A DNA stretch of 12,523 nucleotides from Desulfobacteraceae bacterium (GTDB lineage: Bacteria; Desulfobacterota; DSM-4660; Desulfatiglandales; Desulfatiglandaceae): assembly GCA_030597505.1 (NCBI GenBank), contig JAUVRS010000046.1, positions 1 through 12,523 of the forward strand, written 5' to 3'. Shown piece after piece: positions 1-6,298 of this stretch. The notes beneath the pieces were generated by a model. The model made no database searches. It worked only from the letters and a program-made list of their open reading frames with translations, and had not been told where the DNA came from. The first letter of the stretch is position 1; every line of letters begins with the position of its first letter. Both the position numbers and the translations under genes were made by a program.

Positions 1-75
1 AAAGTTGTTGAATTTTTTAGCATTATAAACAAGGGAGATCGGGCATCCCTGCCTTTGGGGACAGTAATTACTTAG
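1..75 (+). other. Open reading frame fragment at left edge (possible gene tail)
   Basis: Frame 1 is open from the window edge to a TAG at 73-75, giving 24 residues that end in LGTVIT. It could be the tail of a gene that begins outside the window. The second half is encoded by DNA (about 31-75) that looks like intergenic repeat material, with a GGCA-TCCC-TGCC mini-hairpin at 42-53, so it may not be coding. No family is recognised. Confidence is low because so little is visible. Confidence 0.2.
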
Positions 76-261
76 GTGGGTAGGCTAAAGGTCCCGCGAA
101 ACGCGGGATTAGGAAAAGCGGGAATACTGCGCACTTTGAAGCCATGGTTGATGGGGAGATCTGCTGTTTCTCCGCCAAAGTGCGGCAATCCTTCTTTTCG
201 TACCCCTTCAGCCTTCAGCCTAAACAGCTTCAGCCTGACTACGTGAGTAGTCACAATCTAC
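76..261. repeat. Gene-free segment with two perfect palindromes, repeat-like
   Basis: No convincing gene lies here. Two perfect inverted repeats are visible: TCCCGCG-AAA-CGCGGGA at 92-108 and TGACTAC-GTGA-GTAGTCA at 236-253. The second sits just beyond the stop of the minus-strand larB gene and could form a 3' hairpin on its transcript, but neither palindrome is followed by a T-run, so they are not classic terminators. GTAG at 80-83 near the GC-rich hairpin recalls REP-type elements. This is only a resemblance, since one copy is visible and a repeat family cannot be shown from this window. Confidence 0.3.
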
Positions 262-1011
262 CTATGATCTGTTAATCACGCTGGCGGCATATCCCGCACC
301 AAAGCCATTATCGATATTCACCACCGTCACACCGGACGCGCAGGAATTCAACATACCCAACAGGGCGGCAACACCCTGGAAACTCGCACCATACCCAATG
401 CTGGTCGGAACCGCGATCACCGGTTTGTCAACCAATCCCCCGACAACACTCGGAAGGGCCCCTTCCATTCCCGCCGCCACCACGATGACTGACGCGTTCA
501 TTAACCTCTCATTGTGGGCCAGAAGTCTGTGAAGACCAGAGACCCCCAAATCAAACAGGGTGTCAACCTCGTTTCCCATAAACCTGGCAGTGACGGCGGC
601 CTCCTCTGCCACAGGGATATCAGATGTCCCCGCACTTATGACCAGGATCTTTCCCTTGCCGGTGATCTCTATATCATTCTTTATCAGAGTCAGAACTCTG
701 GCCCTATCGTGGTAGGTGCTGTCAGGGAACTCCTTTCGGACCATTTCGGCCTTGTCCGTAGAAAGGCGTGTGACAAGGATATCATCACCATTTTCAAACA
801 TCCGTTTCATAATACCCGTGATCTCACTCACTTCTTTCCCCTCACCAAATATAACCTCTGAAACACCTCTCCGGAGGCTTCTGTGATGGTCGATGCAGGC
901 AAAACCGAGATTTTCAAAAGGTAGCGTCTTAAGCCTCTCCAGACACTCGTCCACAGTGGTCTCCCCTTTGCTCAGACAACCCAGAAGTTCTTTTAGAGAA
1001 TTTTGATCCAA
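262..1011 (-). CDS. larB: LarB, nickel-pincer cofactor biosynthesis (NaAD carboxylase/hydrolase)
   Basis: LarB carboxylates the pyridinium ring of nicotinic acid adenine dinucleotide and releases AMP, yielding pyridinium-3,5-biscarboxylate mononucleotide, the first intermediate of the nickel-pincer cofactor of lactate racemase-type enzymes. The 249 residues match the usual LarB length. The PurE-like C-terminal half carries family motifs: SAGTSDIPVAEEA (126-138), GMEGALPSVVGGL (181-193), PTSIGYGAS (202-210) and the NIDNGFGAG segment (232-240). Cys224 in NSCASG matches the position of the active-site cysteine reported for LarB. The N-terminal helical part (1-45) has DHHR at 41-44. The start is TTG at 1009-1011; an in-frame TGA at 1024-1026 leaves no longer option, and no strong ribosome binding site is visible. 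It lies 25 bp behind the flavodoxin gene, probably in one transcript. larC and larE are not in the window, so the client enzyme is unknown. Confidence 0.93.
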   Translation of the reverse strand: MDQNSLKELLGCLSKGETTVDECLERLKTLPFENLGFACIDHHRSLRRGVSEVIFGEGKEVSEITGIMKRMFENGDDILVTRLSTDKAEMVRKEFPDSTYHDRARVLTLIKNDIEITGKGKILVISAGTSDIPVAEEAAVTARFMGNEVDTLFDLGVSGLHRLLAHNERLMNASVIVVAAGMEGALPSVVGGLVDKPVIAVPTSIGYGASFQGVAALLGMLNSCASGVTVVNIDNGFGAGYAASVINRS

Positions 1012-1036
1012 TTTTTTATTAACTCATTTTCAACTA

Positions 1037-1519
1037 TTAGACCGTGAGTTTTTTTGCCCGCGCCGCAACCCGCCGGCCAAGTTTCATACCATTTTCTTCA
1101 CTCTTTCTGTCGGGCGCACCCACACAGGAAGTTCCATAATGTCCGGTGGCAGACATAGGGTCGCCCACAATCACCATTCCATAGATCAGAAATGTCTGGA
1201 TAATCGACATCATGGTCGTCTCTTTACCGCCGGATGGGTCCTTTGAGGTGGTGAATGCTGCTCCGATCTTACCTTCCATTTTCTTCCGCACACTCAGAAA
1301 ATCATCAAAGACCCTTTTTAAATCAGCAGCCATCAGACCAAAATAGACCGGGGAACCCGCAATGATTCCATCCGATGTCACAAAATCCTCCTTTGTAACT
1401 TCATCTGTCTTCTTTAAAACAGCATTCACCCCTGTCTCTTCCCGTACACCCCTGGCTATCGCCTCTGCCAGCTTTCTGGTGTTCCCACTCTTTGAAAAAT
1501 AAAGGATCAAGATCTGCAT
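1037..1519 (-). CDS. Flavodoxin-fold NAD(P)H-dependent oxidoreductase (WrbA-like)
   Basis: Predicted soluble FMN-binding protein of 160 residues. The N-terminus is a beta strand followed by a flavodoxin phosphate loop (SKSGNTRK, 9-16). SPVYFG (56-61) is the second flavin-contact loop. The GGKET (97-101), GMVIVG (114-119) and GHYG (126-129) run resembles the WrbA/NAD(P)H:quinone oxidoreductase pattern, so a reductase role is more likely than an electron-carrier flavodoxin; the substrate cannot be told. The reading frame extends ten codons further upstream, but ATG 1517-1519 is chosen because AGGAGG (complement of 1526-1531) sits 6 nt before it and residue 1 then starts the first strand. The gene precedes larB by 25 bp and follows the hydrolase by about 80 bp, with a candidate promoter of its own in that gap. 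No link to LarB chemistry is shown; the pairing is positional only. Confidence 0.85.
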   Translation of the reverse strand: MQILILYFSKSGNTRKLAEAIARGVREETGVNAVLKKTDEVTKEDFVTSDGIIAGSPVYFGLMAADLKRVFDDFLSVRKKMEGKIGAAFTTSKDPSGGKETTMMSIIQTFLIYGMVIVGDPMSATGHYGTSCVGAPDRKSEENGMKLGRRVAARAKKLTV

Positions 1520-1539
1520 CTGCAGCCTCCTCTTGATTC

Positions 1540-1562
1540 TGATGTTCACAATTGATGTTCAC
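1540..1562. repeat. 10-bp direct repeat in the flavodoxin leader, possible operator
   Basis: TGATGTTCAC occurs at 1540-1549 and 1553-1562, 13 bp apart start to start. Read on the coding (minus) strand this is GTGAACATCA twice, separated by ATT. It lies between the candidate promoter at 1577-1605 and the start codon of the flavodoxin gene, where a repressor could act. No regulator is known to me for this motif. Confidence 0.35.
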
Positions 1563-1576
1563 GCGATCAGAAGGGG

Positions 1577-1605
1577 ATGATAATGTGATCGTGACAGGAA
1601 ATCAA
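1577..1605 (-). promoter_or_regulatory. Candidate sigma-70 promoter for flavodoxin-larB
   Basis: On the minus strand TTGATT (1605-1600) and TATCAT (1582-1577) are separated by 17 bp, a good match to the -35/-10 consensus. The -35 box overlaps the stop codon of the upstream hydrolase gene. Transcription would begin near 1570, about 50 nt before the flavodoxin start, with the direct repeats just downstream. Confidence 0.4.
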
Positions 1606-2423
1606 GGCCCTAAGTTTCCGGCAAAGGCGGCAATCCTCTTAAAGTATTCTTCCCCGCCAACCGCATAGGTATTGTTGTGCCCGGCCCCCCTTATGGCGTA
1701 GAAGTGTTTTGGCTCCTTTGAAGCGGCAAAAAGTTTTTCTCCCATAGAAAAAGGGACAAGGTTGTCTTCATCACCATGTATGATGAGTTTGGGCGCTTTG
1801 ATATGAGCAATCTTGGCAAGGTTATTATAGTTGGCAGGCAAAAACCAAGAAAACGGCATAAACACAAACATGCTCTTTGCCATTCCCTTTGTTGAAGTAA
1901 ACCCGCTTTCAATAATTATGGCCTTTATGTCCTTTTGGACGGCTATCTCGATGGCGACCGCCGCTCCAAGGGATCGGCCAAAAAGGATGATTTTGTTTGA
2001 AGAAAAATGCTCTTTTTCAACCAGATAATCGTACGCGGCCAACCCATCCATATAAATGCCTTTTTCAGAGGGTTTGCCACCACTCTTACCATACCCCCGA
2101 TAATCAAAGATAAAAACCGCAAACCCCTTTTCCAAAAGCAATCGGATATTGTCAAGACGGCCCGAGATATTTCCTGCATTTCCGTGACAGAAAAGGATAA
2201 CGGGTGCCTCCTTTTTCTGAGGAAAAAACCAGCCGTGCAGTCTTTTCCCGTCTCCGGTATCAAAGAAGACCTCCTTGTGGGTCAGGTGAAACGTTTTTGG
2301 AGTTGGATCGAGTGTAGACTCAGGAAAAAAGACAAAGAAATTTTCGACCTTGGAATAGAAGAGATAAACAGAGGCGAGTAACAGAGCTATCAGACATACC
2401 AGAACTGCCCATTTTGTCATCAT
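1602..2423 (-). CDS. Alpha/beta hydrolase, membrane-anchored (ABHD13/Bem46-like)
   Basis: Predicted serine hydrolase of 273 residues in the alpha/beta-hydrolase fold (ABHD13/Bem46/YfhR type). An N-terminal hydrophobic helix (about 5-22) follows a short Met/Thr/Lys start and probably anchors it in the inner membrane; it could also be read as a signal sequence. Motifs in order: oxyanion-hole HGNAG (80-84), DYRGYGKSGG (107-116), nucleophile elbow GRSLG with Ser151, HGDEDNLVP with catalytic Asp220, and GAGHNNT with catalytic His249. The triad is complete and length is normal, so the enzyme should be active; the ester or thioester substrate is unknown. The frame can start at TTG 2427-2429, but ATG 2421-2423 is preferred because AAGG lies 7 nt upstream. 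It is upstream of, and co-oriented with, the flavodoxin and larB genes. A candidate promoter is at 2464-2491. Confidence 0.9.
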   Translation of the reverse strand: MMTKWAVLVCLIALLLASVYLFYSKVENFFVFFPESTLDPTPKTFHLTHKEVFFDTGDGKRLHGWFFPQKKEAPVILFCHGNAGNISGRLDNIRLLLEKGFAVFIFDYRGYGKSGGKPSEKGIYMDGLAAYDYLVEKEHFSSNKIILFGRSLGAAVAIEIAVQKDIKAIIIESGFTSTKGMAKSMFVFMPFSWFLPANYNNLAKIAHIKAPKLIIHGDEDNLVPFSMGEKLFAASKEPKHFYAIRGAGHNNTYAVGGEEYFKRIAAFAGNLGP

Positions 2424-2463
2424 AGTCAAACCTTATAAAAAGCTGCCGTATTTGAAAGGTCCG

Positions 2464-2491
2464 GTTATACTCGAGTTGAAACAACACTCAA
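2464..2491 (-). promoter_or_regulatory. Candidate promoter for the alpha/beta hydrolase gene
   Basis: On the minus strand TTGAGT (2491-2486) and TATAAC (2469-2464) are 16 bp apart. Transcription would start near 2457, leaving a leader of roughly 33 nt that includes the AAGG ribosome binding site. The -10 is strong, the -35 moderate. Confidence 0.35.
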
Positions 2492-2536
2492 CAAGAACTA
2501 TTTGACCCACTCGGGGCTGGTAATTACTTTTCATCA

Positions 2537-2893
2537 TCAAAGGAGTCCCTGGTCTTTCAGGTAAGACATGGAACGCTGACCTATGTTTGTCACCTTGCTT
2601 AGAGCTCGGGTAAAATGAACCACAGATTCCATTGCCACACCAGAGTTAATCATCACCATCCCCTGATCAATGTCTTTTTCGATTCCCTCCCACGCCGGGT
2701 CACCTGTCAGTTTCTTGGCCAGCCCGATTTCTTGCAAAACCATTCCGGTTATCATCTTGACCACCATCTCTGCACCCTGTTTTTCAGGCTCGGGAAGACC
2801 ATTGGCTACCGAAATGACATGAGATATCCAAATAAGCCCTGATTTGATCTTCTCACTCTGTGAGAACGCCATTATTGCCTCTTGTTTGTCCAT
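2537..2893 (-). CDS. Small helical hypothetical protein
   Basis: I do not recognise this 118-residue protein and assign no function. It reads as an all-helical, soluble protein without a signal peptide, Cys residues or an obvious catalytic motif. Three helical stretches are suggested: about 14-32 (hydrophobic, KSGLIWISHVI), 39-62 (rich in Met/Val) and 75-105, ending in a polar tail (IGQRSMSYLKDQGLL, 104-118). The frame also allows a GTG start at 2917 and an ATG at 2899; ATG 2891-2893 is chosen because GGAGAG lies 6 nt upstream, whereas it nearly touches the 2899 ATG. It is a single gene, divergent from efp, and ends about 110 bp from the hydrolase start. Good ribosome binding site and normal codon usage argue it is real. 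Confidence 0.7.
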   Translation of the reverse strand: MDKQEAIMAFSQSEKIKSGLIWISHVISVANGLPEPEKQGAEMVVKMITGMVLQEIGLAKKLTGDPAWEGIEKDIDQGMVMINSGVAMESVVHFTRALSKVTNIGQRSMSYLKDQGLL

Positions 2894-3018
2894 ATCCATC
2901 TCTCCTGACCCTGTCACGGATCAAATAATGCCCTGATTGAAGCAGTTTGGTTAAAGCAATTTACCCCCTACCGCTTGGGATCTCAAGATCTTTCCTTTGT
3001 CTTCCAGTGCATTTTCCC

Positions 3019-3047
3019 TTGACCGGACTCTCTTTTTTCTTTATATG
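3019..3047 (+). promoter_or_regulatory. Candidate sigma-70 promoter for efp-epmA
   Basis: TTGACC (3019-3024) and TATATG (3042-3047) are separated by 17 bp. Transcription would begin around 3054, about 58 nt before the efp ATG. The position supports the short EF-P start, since longer reading-frame extensions to 2947 would begin upstream of the promoter. Confidence 0.45.
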
Positions 3048-3111
3048 GATGCTCCGGATCTTTACTTTTCCATTAGATCCGACACCCGAAAATCATGGAA
3101 GGATAGATAAA

Positions 3112-3675
3112 ATGTATGCTGCAAGTGACTTGAGAAAAGGCTTGAAAATCCAGATTGACAACGAACCCTATGTCATAATCGATTTCCAATTCTCAAAACC
3201 GGGAAAGGGTCAATCCCTTTATCGTTGTAAACTAAAGAATATGATTACAGGCGCCATCATCAATCCCACATACCGGTCCGGAGACACCTTTGAGCAAGCC
3301 GACCTGGAAGAGCGTAAGATGCAGTATCTCTACGGTCAGGAGGGTGAGTTCTGTTTTATGGACGTGGAAAACTATGAACAGACCTTCCTTTCAACGGACC
3401 AGGTGGGCGAGGCCAAAAATTTTCTGACCGATAACCTGGAAGCGAATATCCTCTTCTTTGGGGAAAAGGCCATAGGGATTACCTTGCCCAATTTTGTTGA
3501 CCTCACCGTTACAAAGGCTGATCCCTGGGCAAAAGGGGATTCTGTTACCGGTGACACCAAGCCGGTCACAATGGAGACCAGCTATGTCCTCAGGGTGCCA
3601 CCTTTTGTCGAGGAAAATACAAAGATAACCATTGATACGCGTACCGGCGAATATGTCACCAGGGTCAAAGAATGA
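3112..3675 (+). CDS. efp: Elongation factor P
   Basis: EF-P enters the ribosomal E site and rescues ribosomes stalled at polyproline stretches. The 187 residues match the usual length. Domain 1 (KOW-like, about 1-63) carries the tip loop KPGKGQ with Lys32 at the position beta-lysylated in E. coli EF-P (Lys34). Two OB-type domains follow (about 65-127 and 130-187), with the C-terminal signature DTRTGEYVTRVK. ATG 3112 is chosen: AAGGA (3099-3103) lies 8 nt upstream, the protein begins like other EF-Ps (YAASDLRKGLKI), and the 55 codons further upstream do not resemble EF-P and precede a candidate promoter. The 3' end overlaps epmA, the gene for the presumed modifying enzyme, so the pair is probably translationally linked. 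The conserved lysine and adjacent epmA together suggest the lysylation pathway rather than rhamnosylation or an unmodified tip. Confidence 0.96.
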   Translation: MYAASDLRKGLKIQIDNEPYVIIDFQFSKPGKGQSLYRCKLKNMITGAIINPTYRSGDTFEQADLEERKMQYLYGQEGEFCFMDVENYEQTFLSTDQVGEAKNFLTDNLEANILFFGEKAIGITLPNFVDLTVTKADPWAKGDSVTGDTKPVTMETSYVLRVPPFVEENTKITIDTRTGEYVTRVKE

Positions 3676-4603
3676 GTTTTTGAATGAGAGACAGAGGTTG
3701 GCTTGCCGGAGGCATTACCTGTGGCTCCGGGCCAAAACAATTCAGTCAATCCGGCGTTTTTTTATTAAACATGATTATCTGGAGGTTGAAACCCCGCAGC
3801 TTATCCCCGCCCCTCCCCCTGAACCTCACATAGACGCAATCCCCTCGGGTGCCCTCTATCTCCATACCTCGCCTGAGTTATACATGAAGCGGATGCTTTC
3901 GGCTGGATATCCCAAAATATTTCAAATCGGCAAGTGTTTTAGACAAGGTGAACGGGGGGCCCTTCATCTGCCTGAATTCACCCTTCTGGAGTGGTACAAA
4001 GTCGGAATAGACTATATTGCCCTTATGGAGGAATGCGAGGAATTGATATTATCTGTTTGCCGGGACTTAGGCATGGGACAAAAAATTGAATCCCAGGAGA
4101 AGATAATTGACCTCAAGCGCCCCTGGGAAAGGATATCTGTTAGTGAAGCCTTTAACCGCTATACCCATTTAACCCCGGATAAGGCCCTTGAACAGGGCGT
4201 TTTTGATGAGGTTATGGTGACGGAAATAGAACCCTGTTTAGACATGACCACACCTGTTTTTCTTTATGACTATCCTGCTCCCCTCGCTGCTCTGGCCCGT
4301 TTAAAGAAGGGAAATCCAAAACTTGCCGAGAGGTTTGAGATTTACATTGCAGGGCTGGAGTTGGCCAATGGCTTCTCCGAACTTGTTGATGCGAAGGAAC
4401 AGAGATTGAGGTTTGAAGAACACCGGAAACAGCGGAGCAATCTCAGAAAACAGGCCTACCCCATGCCCGAGAGGTTCCTGGAGTCGCTGGAACATATGCC
4501 CGAGGCCGCAGGCATTGCCCTCGGGGTGGACAGACTGGTGATGATCCTGGCCGGGAAATCAAAAATTGATGACGTCGTATCGTTCACCCCGGAAGAGCTA
4601 TAG
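3653..4603 (+). CDS. epmA: EpmA, EF-P--(R)-beta-lysine ligase
   Basis: EpmA (GenX/PoxA/YjeA) is a truncated class II lysyl-tRNA synthetase paralogue that activates (R)-beta-lysine with ATP and attaches it to the EF-P tip lysine. At 316 residues it lacks the anticodon-binding domain of LysRS, as EpmA does. Visible class II motifs: motif 1 region IRRFF...LEVETPQL (33-50), SPELYMKRML (73-82), motif 2 FRQGERG...HLPEFTLLEWY (96-115), ELANGF near 240 and motif 3 GIALGVDRLVM (287-297). The start is uncertain: ATG 3653 gives a 23-bp overlap with efp and a length like E. coli EpmA (325 aa), but TTG 3680 just after the efp stop and an upstream ATG at 3632 are also in frame. epmB, which makes beta-lysine, is not in this window. 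Full-length LysRS is excluded by size. Confidence 0.93.
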   Translation: MSPGSKNEFLNERQRLACRRHYLWLRAKTIQSIRRFFIKHDYLEVETPQLIPAPPPEPHIDAIPSGALYLHTSPELYMKRMLSAGYPKIFQIGKCFRQGERGALHLPEFTLLEWYKVGIDYIALMEECEELILSVCRDLGMGQKIESQEKIIDLKRPWERISVSEAFNRYTHLTPDKALEQGVFDEVMVTEIEPCLDMTTPVFLYDYPAPLAALARLKKGNPKLAERFEIYIAGLELANGFSELVDAKEQRLRFEEHRKQRSNLRKQAYPMPERFLESLEHMPEAAGIALGVDRLVMILAGKSKIDDVVSFTPEEL

Positions 4604-4629
4604 GATTTACTTGCCATAGGATTTACTTG
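4600..4629. repeat. 14-bp tandem direct repeat at the end of epmA
   Basis: ATAGGATTTACTTG occurs at 4600-4613 and again at 4616-4629 with 2 bp between. The first copy contains the epmA stop codon TAG; the end of the second provides the first bases of the candidate -35 box of the next gene. A recent short duplication is the simplest explanation. Confidence 0.7.
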
Positions 4630-4655
4630 ATTAATACAGTGTATCAAGATATAAG
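4627..4655 (+). promoter_or_regulatory. Candidate sigma-70 promoter for the J-domain gene
   Basis: TTGATT (4627-4632) and TATAAG (4650-4655) are separated by 17 bp. Transcription would start near 4662, leaving about 79 nt of leader before ATG 4741. This suggests the J-protein gene is not only read through from efp-epmA. Confidence 0.45.
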
Positions 4656-4740
4656 AGATACAGACAAGACAGATTTGTAATGCACATCCCGTTAGATGTG
4701 GAGCAGTATATATTCGGATGTCGTACCTTAGAGCAGGCAA

Positions 4741-5496
4741 ATGGATTCTCTTCAAATTTCGACGCACCCGGCGTTATGCAATAAAGTTATCAGGCGTACA
4801 AAGCCCGCCAAACCGAGGAGATGCATCTCGTGCGGGACACCGGCCATCAAACCCGGCAGGCGGTACTGCTCAAAGTCTTGTCGTGAGCAAATCAACTGGG
4901 TTCTTTCCCTTTCAAAAGGATTGCTCAAGACGTTTAGCGCCCGGTATGCTGCCTTCTCTTTCACCAACAAGCACGTGATCTTGGACGTGCTGCCAACCTG
5001 GTCAAAAGAAATCTCGCGCTTTAGTTCCAAGAGAAACAGAGGTAGCAAGCCTTCGGAAGACCTGAAAAATCTGATACTCGATTCGGGGCGGGAGTGGCAT
5101 CAATTGGTAGGCAACAATACCTCGAGAAGCTACGCCTCCCTTTCACTGCTTACAAGAAACAACAAAAAAGACATTGATCCTCGAAGTATAAAGCCTGACA
5201 AGAGGACTCGCCCAAGGCTGTCCAAACACGAAACCAGTTGTTTGAAAGTTCTCAAGCTCGACAGAAATGATCTCATCTCTGTCGATCAGGAACGCAAGAT
5301 AAAGGCTGCATACAAGAAGATGGCCAAGATATACCACCCCGACGCGGGTGGAGATGCCAAGAGATTCAGACAATTGGCAGAGGCACACCAACAGATGCTT
5401 CTGTGGGTAAAAAACCCTCAGTTTTCATCCCGAAAGGCGCTCCAGGGGAGTTGGGCCTATGACGGCTATACCAACAGATGGACGCCCCCCCTATGA
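4741..5496 (+). CDS. J-domain protein with N-terminal zinc finger
   Basis: 251 residues. The N-terminus has a compact zinc-finger motif: C28-x2-C31-G, then YCSKSC giving C43 and C47, as in short CxxC/CxxxC zinc ribbons. The middle (about 55-160) is basic and without known motifs. The C-terminal J-domain spans about 165-222: helix II KIKAAYKKMAKIYHPD with the diagnostic HPD at 199-201, then GGDAKRFRQLAEAHQQML. A J-domain stimulates the ATPase of a DnaK-type Hsp70, so this is likely a specialised co-chaperone whose finger binds a client or nucleic acid (inference). It lacks the Gly/Phe region and the four-repeat zinc domain of DnaJ itself, so it is not dnaJ. A short WAYDGYTNRW tail ends the protein. 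ATG 4741 follows AGCAGGCAA, a modest ribosome binding site. No chaperone gene neighbours it. Confidence 0.85.
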   Translation: MDSLQISTHPALCNKVIRRTKPAKPRRCISCGTPAIKPGRRYCSKSCREQINWVLSLSKGLLKTFSARYAAFSFTNKHVILDVLPTWSKEISRFSSKRNRGSKPSEDLKNLILDSGREWHQLVGNNTSRSYASLSLLTRNNKKDIDPRSIKPDKRTRPRLSKHETSCLKVLKLDRNDLISVDQERKIKAAYKKMAKIYHPDAGGDAKRFRQLAEAHQQMLLWVKNPQFSSRKALQGSWAYDGYTNRWTPPL

Positions 5497-5527
5497 CCGA
5501 ACCTCATAGAAACCTCTATTTAGGCCT

Positions 5528-6298
5528 TCACTTCTTTTTCAGCCTGTTGATCCTCTTTTGGATCTCGCCCTCGAACCCTCTGCCCGTAGGCCGGTAAAAG
5601 ACCCTCGTTTCTGCTTCTTTGGGCAGATATTCCTGCTCCACCCAGCCCCCCGGGTAGTTGTGAGGGTAGCGGTATCCCTGGCTGTAGCCCAGCTTTTTCA
5701 TCAGCCGGGTGGGGGCATTCCTGATGTGCAGAGGGACGGGCAGAGGACCGGATTTCCTGATCTCCTTTTTAACAGACTTCTCTGCCAGATAAAGAGCGTT
5801 GCTCTTGGGTGCGGATGCCAGATAGACGGCAGCTTCTGCCAGGGCCAGTTCAGCCTCCGGGGGGCCCACCTTTTCCCACGCCCCAAACGCCGCCATGGCG
5901 ACCTGTAGGGCATTGGGGTCAGCCATGCCAACATCCTCCGTGGCAAATCGGATCATCCTTCGGCATATAAACAAAGGATCTTCTCCTGCCTCCAGCATCC
6001 GAAAAAGCCAGTATATGGATGCCTGTTCGTCGCTTCCTCTGAGGCTCTTATGAAAGGCCGAAATTATATTATAGTGCTCCTCACCATCCTTGTCATATGG
6101 TAAGGCCTTGACGTCGAGGGCCTTTTCAACAGCTGCCATGTCAACAACCCCGACGGGGTGTTGCTCCTGACCTCCCAGGACATAGTAAACCGCTGCCTCA
6201 AGATTATTCAGCGCCACCCGCGCATCCCCGTGGGAGACATCAACCAGGTGGTCGAGTGACTCGGGCATGACCTCACCATTTACATTTCCCAACCCCAC
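5528..6298 (-). CDS. rarA: RarA C-terminal part (downstream of an in-frame stop)
   Basis: This is the second part of RarA (MgsA), the AAA+ ATPase that acts at stalled replication forks. It starts at GTG 6296-6298, directly after the TAA that ends the N-terminal part, in the same frame. The 256 residues carry the sensor-2/lid motif GDARVALNNLE (24-34), then the RarA C-terminal signatures: ISAFHKSLRGSD, RRMIRFATEDVGMADP, YLASAPKSNALY and RNAPTRLMKKLGY. This is the region that forms the tetramer in E. coli RarA. With the N-terminal part and the stop codon the total is 436 codons, close to E. coli RarA (447), with no missing segment at the junction. AAGGA (6310-6306) lies 7 nt before the GTG, so independent translation is possible. 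Otherwise it is the untranslated rest of a broken gene. It ends 31 bp from the convergent J-protein gene. Confidence 0.85.
   Translation of the reverse strand: MGLGNVNGEVMPESLDHLVDVSHGDARVALNNLEAAVYYVLGGQEQHPVGVVDMAAVEKALDVKALPYDKDGEEHYNIISAFHKSLRGSDEQASIYWLFRMLEAGEDPLFICRRMIRFATEDVGMADPNALQVAMAAFGAWEKVGPPEAELALAEAAVYLASAPKSNALYLAEKSVKKEIRKSGPLPVPLHIRNAPTRLMKKLGYSQGYRYPHNYPGGWVEQEYLPKEAETRVFYRPTGRGFEGEIQKRINRLKKK

Noticed and set aside
72..254. 60-codon minus-strand frame starting MTTHVV
   Set aside because: It covers both left-edge palindromes, has low-complexity Pro/Phe-rich sequence, no ribosome binding site and no family resemblance; it reads as translated intergenic repeat.
2947..3111. 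N-terminal extension of EF-P by 55 codons
   Set aside because: The extra residues do not resemble EF-P, a promoter lies within it, and ATG 3112 has a good ribosome binding site.
4718..4978. 86-codon plus-strand frame overlapping the start of the J-protein
   Set aside because: It is out of frame with the zinc-finger and J-domain gene and has no recognisable motif.
5506..5519. ATAGA-AACC-TCTAT hairpin between the convergent J-protein and rarA ends, as a terminator
   Set aside because: Only a 5-bp AT-rich stem with no proper T-run on either strand; too weak to call.
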